Shown one piece after another: positions 7,079 through 13,838 of a DNA stretch of 15,839 nt. Source of the DNA: Sedimentisphaerales bacterium. Its GTDB lineage: Bacteria > Planctomycetota > Phycisphaerae > Sedimentisphaerales > SG8-4. Location: contig JAFGCA010000131.1 of NCBI GenBank assembly GCA_016932895.1, positions 1 to 15,839 on the forward strand. Direction: 5' to 3'. Each line of letters begins with the position of its first letter. The first letter of the stretch is position 1. Position numbers and translations under genes: made by a program. The notes beneath the pieces were generated by a model, which was not told where the DNA came from, searched no databases, and worked only from the letters and a program-made list of their open reading frames with translations.

Positions 7079-7714
7079 TCAGACGATTTTTCGGCGGCGC
7101 AGCCAGCCGACCGCCGCGGCGCCGAATCCCGCCAGGACAACGGCCCCCGGAACGGGAATCCGTGTGCCTCCGGCGATCTTGTGGCTCGTGTCCTCGCACG
7201 CGCCTTCCACTTTGAAATCAGCGACATGGGCGCTGAAGAGGTAGCCTTCCGTACTGGGCGCCGCAAAGTTCATTGCCACGGCTTCCGCTGCCGGCACCGT
7301 CAATCCGAACGCCAGCGTGTCCTGACTCGTGCCCGGCCCAGAAAGGCGCAACATGAATTTCCCAAAACCGCCCCCCATGTTCTTATCCTCATCATAGTCC
7401 CAGCCGGTGGGTAAGGCCCATGCCCAGGAGCCGGGGTTTGAGGCGAGGGTATAGTTGAACCCAAATTCCTGGATGCGAAAATTGTCAAGCAACTCATCGT
7501 AAACGTCCGCTGCGGTGACAACGAAGGAGACCACGCCGCTGGAGTCATCGGCGGTGATGTCCACCCGCCCGTAGTTCACTCCGTCACTGAACACATTGGA
7601 TTCATCCATGAACCACGACCCCGTCGTGACGTTCGCCCCGGCAAAATCCGGGCACGCGGTCAGGAAGACGGACAAAACTGCCAGCAGAATAGACGTTCTC
7701 TTGTGAGCTTTCAT
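7079..7714 (-). CDS. Secreted protein with planctomycete-type PEP-CTERM sorting tail
   Basis: A 211-residue exported protein. Residues 1-26 form a signal peptide (basic start, hydrophobic ILLAVLSVFL, likely cut after FAGA). A lipobox-like LTAC ends at Cys21, so lipidation is an alternative. The middle (about 27-175) is glycine- and aromatic-rich, beta-like and unrecognised. Residues 186-211 are IPVPGAVVLAGFG, a short hydrophobic helix, then GWLRRRK: the layout of exosortase substrates, where the P.PG motif is recognised, the helix spans the membrane and the arginine cluster stays inside. The proline motif resembles the form common in Phycisphaerae rather than the classic VPEP. The start is supported by GGGGAGG 8 bases upstream. 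No exosortase gene is in the window. It has its own promoter and leader, and interrupts the lpd-lipB-lipA order. Confidence 0.85.
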   Translation of the reverse strand: MKAHKRTSILLAVLSVFLTACPDFAGANVTTGSWFMDESNVFSDGVNYGRVDITADDSSGVVSFVVTAADVYDELLDNFRIQEFGFNYTLASNPGSWAWALPTGWDYDEDKNMGGGFGKFMLRLSGPGTSQDTLAFGLTVPAAEAVAMNFAAPSTEGYLFSAHVADFKVEGACEDTSHKIAGGTRIPVPGAVVLAGFGAAAVGWLRRRKIV

Positions 7715-7786
7715 GGGATCTACCTCCCCAATACTGGTTCCGAACCTTCTCTCTTTGACTCACCATCCCTGATACGCATACTGAGG

Positions 7787-7830
7787 AGTGCGTGAGCTTC
7801 CTGCTTCAGACGTGTGAAGTCTCCTGCACT
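7787..7830 (-). promoter_or_regulatory. Possible structured leader of the PEP-CTERM gene
   Basis: Within the predicted leader of about 118 bases, AGTGC pairs with GCACT (7826-7830 with 7787-7791), enclosing an inner hairpin CTTCA/TGAAG (7815-7819 with 7804-7808) with a 6-base loop. I do not recognise a known riboswitch; it does not fit the cyclic di-GMP aptamer pattern. Confidence 0.25.
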
Positions 7831-7839
7831 TCGCCGCAG

Positions 7840-7868
7840 AGGGTACAGGTCTATCGTGTCGTTGTCAA
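7840..7868 (-). promoter_or_regulatory. Candidate promoter of the PEP-CTERM gene
   Basis: On the minus strand a perfect TTGACA is followed after exactly 17 bases by TACCCT. The -35 is ideal and the -10 poor (three of six), a combination often seen with activator-dependent promoters. The predicted start is near 7833. Confidence 0.5.
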
Positions 7869-7935
7869 GAGAAAAAGACCGATGTACGAAAATGTCACAG
7901 TCCGGGTTCTGGCGTTTCGCCGCCTTCCGGGCGAA

Positions 7936-7957
7936 AGACCCGTCGCCCATCGGGTTT
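7936..7957. terminator. Bidirectional terminator-like hairpin
   Basis: AGACCCG and CGGGTTT form a 7-bp stem (one G-U pair) around an 8-base loop. It is followed by TTGTTTCT-like T-rich sequence on the plus strand and by TTC on the minus strand. On the minus strand it lies about 175 bases after the lpdA stop and could end that transcript; no plus-strand gene precedes it. Confidence 0.3.
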
Positions 7958-8131
7958 TGTTTCTGTCGTTCAGTTGTGTTCGCGGCCGTTTCGCGATTGA
8001 GTCTGCCGGAATGTCCCTCTTGCGTGCGGGGCATGCGTTCCCGATGGCGCAGTTGTTCCTCGTCGTGCGGAATGCAGCCGATGTATCTCCAGGAAACGCG
8101 TACCAATGCCGGATTTATCGGAATCACCTTT

Positions 8132-9511
8132 TCAATACTCCTCCAGGAGCAGCTCGCCCAGCGCTTCGTGGACGGCGTCCTCCAGCGTTTCCGAGACGGT
8201 CGGGTGCGGGAACGTGATCTGGCGGATCGGCTCGCAGGTCCCGATCAGCGTGCGGGCGAACGCCACGAACTCCGTCGCCATCGGGCCGACCATGGTGATG
8301 CCCACGATTTCGTTCATCTCGTTGTCGCGAATGGCGTGAATCTGCCCGAAGGTGTCGTTCTCGGCCACGCTGCGCCCGTTGGCCTTGTAGAATCCCTTGC
8401 CCACCGTGACGTCCCGGCCCTGGGCCTGGCACTGGTCCTCGGACGCGCCGACCGAGGCGACCTCGGGGAAGGTGAAGATCACGCGCGGGATGAGGTCGTA
8501 GTCGAGGATCTCCTCGTCGGCGCCGGTGGCGTTGGCCGCAGCGACTTCCGCCTCGGCCGTGGCTCCATGCGCGAGGTAGGTTGTCCCCACCGCGTCGCCG
8601 ATGGCGTACACGCCGGGCACGCTGGTTTCCATCTTCTTGTTGGTCTTGATGACCGGCCCGTTCATCTCCAGGTTCAGCGCCCCGAGAACTTCCGGGTCCA
8701 CGACGGCGCGTCGGCCGACCGAGATCAGCACTTTTTCGGCCTCCAGGGTCTCGCCGCTTTCGAGGTTGACTTTGGCCGGCGCGGCGCTCTTGTCGACCGA
8801 GGTCACCTTCTTGCCCGCCATGGCCTCGATGCCGAGGCTCTTGAACTCGCGCATGACCAGCCGGGTCACCCACGCGTCCGTCATGGGCAGCAGGCGGTCC
8901 AGCGCCTCGACGATGGTGATCTTCGTGCCCATCGCCGCGTAGGCGCACGCCATCTCGCAGCCGATGACGCCGCCGCCCACGATCACCATGGACTTCGGAA
9001 TCTCCGGCAGCGACAGCGCCTCTTTGCTGCTGATGACCACACGGCCGTCGAAGGGGATGCTGGGAATCTCGATCGATTCGGAACCAGTGGCGAGAATGAG
9101 CTTTCCCGCTTCCAGCTCTTGGGTCTGCCCGTTCGTGGTGACGGTGATCCTGCCCGGTGCCGTGACGACGGCGCGGCCTTCGATATAGGTCATTTTGTTT
9201 GCCTTGGCGCCGCCCATCATCCCTTTGCGCAAGCCCGCGATAATCGCTTCACGTCGCTGCTGGATTTTGGCCCAGTTGGGCGTGGCCGAGGGGATATCGA
9301 TCCCCATCTCGGCGGCGCTGCGGGTCCGCAGCAGCAGGTGCGCCGACGCCAGTAGCGTCTTGGACGGGATACAGCCCCAGTTCAGACACGTTCCGCCGAC
9401 GAATTCCTTCTCGATGATCGCGACCGAAGCGCCGCGCTGCGCGCAGCGTCGCGCCGCCCGAAATCCTCCCGGCCCCGCGCCGATGACCACCACGTCAAAC
9501 CGTTCCGCCAT
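8132..9511 (-). CDS. lpdA: Dihydrolipoamide dehydrogenase (E3)
   Basis: This cytoplasmic FAD enzyme reoxidises the dihydrolipoyl arm of 2-oxoacid dehydrogenase complexes or the glycine cleavage H protein, passing electrons to NAD. The 459-residue protein has the FAD-binding GAGPGG (11-16), the redox-active disulfide C42LNWGC47 followed by IPSK, the NAD-binding GGGVIG (179-184), the second FAD motif in YAIGDAV, and the C-terminal catalytic pair H436 and E441 in HPTVSE. Length and residue order fit a canonical E3; related mercuric or glutathione reductases lack this exact CLNWGCIPSK signature. The ATG at 9511 follows GAGGTGAG; the 61 residues before it in the open frame lie over the promoter and are not coding. 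No E1 or E2 genes are in the window, so which complex it serves is unknown, but lipB and lipA lie just downstream. Confidence 0.96.
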   Translation of the reverse strand: MAERFDVVVIGAGPGGFRAARRCAQRGASVAIIEKEFVGGTCLNWGCIPSKTLLASAHLLLRTRSAAEMGIDIPSATPNWAKIQQRREAIIAGLRKGMMGGAKANKMTYIEGRAVVTAPGRITVTTNGQTQELEAGKLILATGSESIEIPSIPFDGRVVISSKEALSLPEIPKSMVIVGGGVIGCEMACAYAAMGTKITIVEALDRLLPMTDAWVTRLVMREFKSLGIEAMAGKKVTSVDKSAAPAKVNLESGETLEAEKVLISVGRRAVVDPEVLGALNLEMNGPVIKTNKKMETSVPGVYAIGDAVGTTYLAHGATAEAEVAAANATGADEEILDYDLIPRVIFTFPEVASVGASEDQCQAQGRDVTVGKGFYKANGRSVAENDTFGQIHAIRDNEMNEIVGITMVGPMATEFVAFARTLIGTCEPIRQITFPHPTVSETLEDAVHEALGELLLEEY

Positions 9512-9568
9512 ACTTCTCACCTCATTCCATTTCCTGGCAACATGTAGCATTCGATGTTTCTCTGAGTG

Positions 9569-9583
9569 ACCGGCCACACCGGT
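9569..9583 (-). promoter_or_regulatory. Hairpin at the 5' end of the lpdA leader
   Basis: ACCGG and CCGGT form a 5-bp stem around a 5-base loop directly after the predicted transcription start near 9585. It may protect the message or be an operator half-site pair; no family is assigned. Confidence 0.3.
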
Positions 9584-9591
9584 GAGCCGAC

Positions 9592-9619
9592 AGTATAGCA
9601 GAAAACTCTGAGATGGCAA
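9592..9619 (-). promoter_or_regulatory. Promoter of lpdA
   Basis: On the minus strand TTGCCA (five of six) and TATACT (five of six) are 16 bases apart, and the -10 is preceded by TGC, an extended -10. This is one of the two best promoters in the window. Leader length would be about 74 bases. Confidence 0.7.
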
Positions 9620-9683
9620 ACGCGAACTCCAAACAGTTCCCCTGTGCGGCGGTGGACCGCTTCCAGGGCGTCGCGGTCCGGGT

Positions 9684-9703
9684 TTTACGTGCAATTTACG
9701 TGC
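9684..9703 (+). repeat. Two TTTACGTGC direct repeats, 11-bp period
   Basis: TTTACGTGC occurs at 9684-9692 and again at 9695-9703, exactly one helical turn apart, ending 11 bases upstream of a TAATAT (9715-9720) that could be the -10 of the plus-strand gene. This position and phasing suggest an activator or repressor binding site. Confidence 0.45.
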
Positions 9704-9767
9704 TGTCCGCCTCCTAATATGGTAGCGTATTGGCAGGATTTGCGTCTGATTTGGAGGGACCGTGGCA

Positions 9768-11798
9768 ATGCGGAAACTCGTTCTGGCAGCGATCCTGGTT
9801 TGTGTCGTTCACGTGATTCCGGCGGCCGCCGAGGCATCCCAGGGTGCTGCTCTGTCGGCCGATACGCTCGCCCGCGCTCTCGACAGCGGCTGTTCGCTCG
9901 TTATCGCAGAGATCCTTTCCGTCCGCAGCGAGAGCCGGATGTACTACTATCGAGTACGCGTGGCGCGGGCCATTATTGTGGGCGATCTCAAGAAACAGGA
10001 GGTGCAAAAACCCGTAGAGCTCTTCGCGGGTGCGTCCTATGGGGATGCCTTGAAAACGGGCCGCTACTATGCGTTGCTCGTCGCCCGCGACTATCCCCAT
10101 GCATTCTCCTGGGCGTTTCGCGACGATGTGATGGAGGTGAATCCATGGGATGAAATGGCGGTACGTCGACTGACGGAACTGGCCGACCGCATTTACGCGC
10201 AGACCTCGATTCTGCAATTCCGGCGGGCGAGGGTGGAGTACAACGTCGAATTGCCACCTTTACCCGACGAGTTGACTTCGCTCTGCGAGGCGTTCAGAAA
10301 CAGCCCGGGGCGGCGGACGGAGATCGGCAGGAAGATCTTCGATTCCGATTTGGGCTCGCGAATCGATCGCTCGAACCCTGAGTCCTCCATACGCAGGTAC
10401 CTGCCGCCGAAGATATCGTGTTCCCGTGCGCAGGTCCTTTCCCTGTTCGGGCACCCGACCTGGAAGAACGGCTGGAGCTGCTTCTGGTGCTGCGACTACC
10501 ACACTCGCGCCCAGGGAGGCTCAGAACAGATTGCCGTGCTCTCGGCGACGTTCGACAAGGACGAAAGGGCGATACGCGTGCTGTACCATATGCACGACAG
10601 GTCGAAATGGATCAGGCGGCCGACGATTGCGGAGCGTGTAGCCGAGCAGGAGGGCGACCCGGCCGGTGTGGCGCGAGCGTTCCAGCAAGCCCTGCGCGGT
10701 TCTGATTGGGACCAGGCTCTGTCGTTGTGTAGGCAGGCCGTAAAGGATGCCGCCCGCCGTCACGATTCGGCCGGGGCCTTCTTTCGCAGTACCGTACCTG
10801 TAAGGGATGTTGTCAGCCGAGAATTCAATCCGCATATGTTCTCCAGCCGCGATGGGAAGACGACGCGGATGTCGGATGAAGTCAATCTCGACGCAGGCGA
10901 AGATCACCGGGGGCTTCGATGGACCTGGGGTCTGATTCGAGCCGGGCGAACGTGGCAGGTGGACTTCGCGCCGATTCCTCTGGAGCGATTCATCCAGAAG
11001 GAACGGGTCAAGCGAGAGTTCCAGGAGGCAGGTCCAAGGACGGATGAAGAGGCGTTCGACAGGTCGATTCGATACGTTCTGGTTCCCATCGGCGACGAAT
11101 TCACGCTCGGCGAGCCGATGCTGTTTCGGCTGGAGATGCGCAATGTGGGTGACGTGCCGGTTGCATTCTATCATTCCCAGGTGATGCTGGGCGATCCGGT
11201 GATCGTGACGGATCCCAAAGGCCGGAGGCTGTCCTACGCGGACACAGATTATCAGACAGACTTGTGGCCCGATGCGATCTTGCCTGGCGAGACAATCGTC
11301 CTGGCTGATCGTTACGATGTGACCCTGCAGTACCGCATTCTGAGGCCCGGCCCGTATACGTTTCAGTTCAAACGCGGTGACAGGCGATCCAACGTTTGCA
11401 CCGTCGAAGTCAAGCCGGGACCGGTGCCGGAAAGGGAGCAAATTGTTGAGAAGTTCTTGCCGGTGCTGCCGGCCGGGTGGAAGTGGTGCAGAAGCCTGAG
11501 GTCTCCCCCCGGTTTCAAAGAGGACGGGCCGGTCGAGTCTCTGTACATTCGCTTCAGCGGCAAGCCGGGAGGCAAGGGCAATCGCTACGGCCTGACTTTG
11601 CTGGTGTTGATGGGGGGCGATCCGATTGATACCGACCCGTGGCTGAAGGAGTGGTTCGACTTCTGGGGGCACAGTCCCTGGGGTCCGGTCTACGCCTGGG
11701 TAAACGAGGTCGAGTCTCTCTGGCCGACGTACCGGCCCGACATTGCCAGGGTGCTACGCATCAAGCCGCCCGAAATCCGCTCGGGCCCTCGCCGATGA
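9768..11798 (+). CDS. Large secreted protein of unknown function, multi-domain
   Basis: The only clear plus-strand gene, 676 residues. Residues 1-21 are a signal peptide (MRKLVLAAILVCVVHVIPAA). Residues about 27-140 are a beta-rich domain with alternating strands (YYYRVRVARAII, PVELFAG, GRYYALLVA), possibly an OB-like fold. Residues 215-275 resemble the BamE/SmpA-type pattern (S..QVLSLFGHPTW, then a sheet with ATFDKDERAIRVLY) and contain a Cys cluster WSCFWCCDY (C238, C241, C242). Residues 443-545 look like an immunoglobulin-like domain (LGEPMLFRLEMRNVGDVPV ... PGPYTFQF). No catalytic motif is seen. GGAGG lies 10 bases before the ATG at 9768; a GTG at 9762 is the alternative start. It is divergent from lpdA and convergent with the next gene, with 35 bases between stops and no obvious terminator. 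Confidence 0.8.
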   Translation: MRKLVLAAILVCVVHVIPAAAEASQGAALSADTLARALDSGCSLVIAEILSVRSESRMYYYRVRVARAIIVGDLKKQEVQKPVELFAGASYGDALKTGRYYALLVARDYPHAFSWAFRDDVMEVNPWDEMAVRRLTELADRIYAQTSILQFRRARVEYNVELPPLPDELTSLCEAFRNSPGRRTEIGRKIFDSDLGSRIDRSNPESSIRRYLPPKISCSRAQVLSLFGHPTWKNGWSCFWCCDYHTRAQGGSEQIAVLSATFDKDERAIRVLYHMHDRSKWIRRPTIAERVAEQEGDPAGVARAFQQALRGSDWDQALSLCRQAVKDAARRHDSAGAFFRSTVPVRDVVSREFNPHMFSSRDGKTTRMSDEVNLDAGEDHRGLRWTWGLIRAGRTWQVDFAPIPLERFIQKERVKREFQEAGPRTDEEAFDRSIRYVLVPIGDEFTLGEPMLFRLEMRNVGDVPVAFYHSQVMLGDPVIVTDPKGRRLSYADTDYQTDLWPDAILPGETIVLADRYDVTLQYRILRPGPYTFQFKRGDRRSNVCTVEVKPGPVPEREQIVEKFLPVLPAGWKWCRSLRSPPGFKEDGPVESLYIRFSGKPGGKGNRYGLTLLVLMGGDPIDTDPWLKEWFDFWGHSPWGPVYAWVNEVESLWPTYRPDIARVLRIKPPEIRSGPRR

Positions 11799-11833
11799 CG
11801 GCAACATCGAAAGCGGTTCGTCTTCGGTCTGCG

Positions 11834-13645
11834 TTACGTCTTGTCTCTCTCGACGAATACGTGCTCGCCGTCGATGTGGGTCATGCGTTTGTTCCACATC
11901 TGGCGTTTGTCCTTGGCGTTGATGGGCCGGCCGTCCATGTTGCTTGTCGAGGCGGATGCGCCCGCGAGATCGAGGTTGAGGTCGGCGAAATAGACGCCGA
12001 TGTCTCGATCGTCTCCGACGTTTTCCGTCCAGACGCCCAGCGTGAGGACGAGGCGGTCGAGGTTGAGCCGGTCGAAGCGGGGGCCCTTCGCCTGGCGATT
12101 GTAATCGCCGGCGACGTGGATAGCTGCCTCGTGCCACTGGTCCGCAGGCGCGGTGATGTCCCAGTGCGCGTAAGGGGGCCGGCCGGCGTAGAGGCCGATG
12201 GGATTCGGGAAGCCCATTGCGATCCAGTAGATCATGCCCAGCTTTTCGTCGCTGCCGCTGAAGCCCTGGAGCCAGACGTACGCGCCGGCTTCCCTGCCCG
12301 GGTGGAAATGCCGCCTGTCGATACGGTAGGCCAGGCGCAGCAGGGGAGCGGCGCCGGGTTTGAGAGCGAGCGCCTGGCACACCCGGTTGATGGACTGAGG
12401 CATGCGGTCCTGGCCCCGCACGTGGTAGCCGCGTGGCCGGCAGAACAGATACAGCGAGTTGGAGCCGCCATGCGTGACCGTCTCGCTTACCCGGCAGACA
12501 GACGACGGGTCCTCATCTTCTTCGTACACAAATCTCCGCGTCCAGCCTTCCAGGCCTTTCTCGAACCGCCCGTTGACGATCTGGGGATGGGCGGGCAGTC
12601 GCCACCGCTCGGCCAGCCACAGCGGAAATTCTTCGGTCTTGAACTGCGGAAACTCCGCCGGATATGCGCGCGTTTCGCCCGTGACACGGTGGAACTCGAC
12701 AGCGGCCTCTTCGCCCCGGATTTTGACCAGCGCGAAGCCCTGGGACGGTCCGGCGCCGAAGTCGGGCTCGCCGAATCCTCTGGCGCGGTAGCCGGCGGGA
12801 GGCAGATTGATGAACTTCGTTCCCTGGTAGGTGCGGGCGATCTTGAGCGAGGCTTTCAGCGGGATGTGCGTGTGCCCGCTGAGGACGTAGCGGACGTTGC
12901 CGTAGCGGGTGACAATGTCGAGCAGCTTCCGTTTGACCGGGACCGTCTCGGCGTAGACGATCATCGGATCGATCCCGATGGGAAGAGGCGAGATGTGTTG
13001 CACGAGGATGGTGGGGCGGTTGCGGTGGCGACGCAGGTCCGCGTCGAGCCAGTCGAAAAAGTGCGGATGCGCCTCCCAGAAGCCGCGGCGCAGCGGGTCG
13101 GGCCAGACGACGAAGTGCCACTTGCCCAGGTCGAATGAGTACAGCAGCTTGTCCAGGCCGTTCATCTGTTTCTGGGCGTCGAAAAAATTCGCCAGCTCCG
13201 ACAGATCGGCCGGTGTGATCTTCGCTCCGTAACGCGTCTCGTGGTTGCCCAGCCCGAACAGGACGGGCATCTTCAGCTTCTTGAGGAAGCGCAGCATGAC
13301 GTCGTAGTTGGATTTCTGCCCCTTGCTGTCCACGATATCGCCGGCGATTAGCAGAAACGCCGGCCGGGGATCGAGCCGGTTCACCGCCTCGACGTTCTTC
13401 TCGATGTAGGGGTTGTGAATGGCGACGCGCTCGGGACTATCGTTGGTCTTGTCGTTCGGATCGCCGCCCTGGGGATCGGCGAAGATGACGAAATCGAAGT
13501 CCTCTCCCACCTCCCGAATTCCAACGTCTTCCGGTGCGATCTTACCCAGGACATCCTCTGCCGTGACAGCTGCCCCGGCGGGTAACCCCGCCCAGAGGGA
13601 AGCGGCCGTCAGGCCCGTTCTCCGCAGAAACTCCCTTCGTTCCAT
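11834..13645 (-). CDS. Tat-exported metallophosphoesterase with C-terminal carbohydrate-binding-like domain
   Basis: A 603-residue exported calcineurin-like phosphoesterase. The twin-arginine motif RREFLRR (3-9) and hydrophobic GLTAASLWAG give a Tat signal. The metal-binding motifs appear in order: D57-P-Q59, G102-D-I-V-D106, G133NHE136, Q216-H217, and G257HTH260. Glutamine in place of histidine in the first DxH motif is a known variant. Residues about 370-590 (NGRFEKGLEGW ... THGGSNSLYL ... GVWTENVGDDRDIGVYFADLNLDL) look like a jelly-roll carbohydrate-binding domain. The substrate is unknown; a phosphodiester or phosphate ester on polysaccharide or lipid is plausible. The ATG at 13645 places the Tat motif at the very N-terminus, and the 53 residues before it are translated repeat sequence. 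The ribosome binding site is weak (AGGA 10 bases upstream). Confidence 0.88.
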   Translation of the reverse strand: MERREFLRRTGLTAASLWAGLPAGAAVTAEDVLGKIAPEDVGIREVGEDFDFVIFADPQGGDPNDKTNDSPERVAIHNPYIEKNVEAVNRLDPRPAFLLIAGDIVDSKGQKSNYDVMLRFLKKLKMPVLFGLGNHETRYGAKITPADLSELANFFDAQKQMNGLDKLLYSFDLGKWHFVVWPDPLRRGFWEAHPHFFDWLDADLRRHRNRPTILVQHISPLPIGIDPMIVYAETVPVKRKLLDIVTRYGNVRYVLSGHTHIPLKASLKIARTYQGTKFINLPPAGYRARGFGEPDFGAGPSQGFALVKIRGEEAAVEFHRVTGETRAYPAEFPQFKTEEFPLWLAERWRLPAHPQIVNGRFEKGLEGWTRRFVYEEDEDPSSVCRVSETVTHGGSNSLYLFCRPRGYHVRGQDRMPQSINRVCQALALKPGAAPLLRLAYRIDRRHFHPGREAGAYVWLQGFSGSDEKLGMIYWIAMGFPNPIGLYAGRPPYAHWDITAPADQWHEAAIHVAGDYNRQAKGPRFDRLNLDRLVLTLGVWTENVGDDRDIGVYFADLNLDLAGASASTSNMDGRPINAKDKRQMWNKRMTHIDGEHVFVERDKT

Positions 13646-13668
13646 GTTGCGCCAATCCTGGATTGTCT

Positions 13669-13700
13669 TTGCAGCAGCCCCGCCGGGCATGTGGCTGCAA
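13669..13700 (-). other. Hairpin in the leader of the metallophosphoesterase gene
   Basis: TTGCAGC and GCTGCAA form a 7-bp stem around an 18-base GC-rich loop, 23 bases upstream of the start codon. It may affect translation; nothing more can be said. Confidence 0.3.
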
Positions 13701-13729
13701 CGATTGCATCTCGGAAATCGTAAGTTTGT

Positions 13730-13807
13730 AGATTGCTTCGCTTCGCTCGCAATGACACATCGTGACTTGTGTTTGTCATTGCGAGGAGCGCAGCGACGAA
13801 GCAATCT
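13730..13807. repeat. Palindromic intergenic repeat of the 'CERSEAI' type
   Basis: The left arm (13730-13757) and right arm (13774-13807) are inverted: both begin AGATTGCTTCG and end TCGCAATGACA when read inward, with a 16-base spacer. The right arm is 34 bases and has the fuller core GTCGCTGCGCTCC; the left arm is 28 bases with a shortened core. Translated, the arms give the familiar spurious peptides VIASEAKQS and CHCERSEAI seen in intergenic regions of many bacterial genomes. It is a non-autonomous repeat, with no transposase here. It lies between the fucosidase and the phosphoesterase. Confidence 0.8.
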
Positions 13808-13838
13808 CCCTGCACCGTCGAAGTTGTGAGAGATCGCA

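Larger units (their letters stand above)
7715..8131. other. 417-bp gap: promoter and structured leader, hairpin, no gene
   Basis: This stretch holds the promoter (7840-7868) and leader of the PEP-CTERM gene and a hairpin at 7936-7957. The minus-strand frame covering 7720-8127 has no ribosome binding site, a basic, low-hydrophobicity composition without recognisable motifs, and runs across the promoter, so I do not call it. Plus-strand frames here are shadows entering lpdA. Confidence 0.6.

Noticed and set aside
7715..7900. Cyclic di-GMP riboswitch upstream of the PEP-CTERM gene
   Set aside because: Considered because of the gene type, but the aptamer's paired helices and conserved loops are not visible.
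7720..8127. Minus-strand 135-codon frame between lpdA and the PEP-CTERM gene
   Set aside because: No ribosome binding site, no motif, and it covers the promoter and leader of the following gene.
7814..9355. Long plus-strand open frame (513 codons) opposite lpdA
   Set aside because: Antisense to an unmistakable lpdA; composition rich in His, Arg and Asp typical of a shadow frame.
11639..13138. Plus-strand open frame (499 codons) opposite the metallophosphoesterase
   Set aside because: It overlaps the end of the secreted-protein gene and the reverse strand of a gene with all phosphoesterase motifs.
13730..13807. CRISPR repeat or rho-independent terminator
   Set aside because: Only two inverted arms with no array of spaced direct repeats, and no U-tract; the sequence matches a known type of intergenic repeat.
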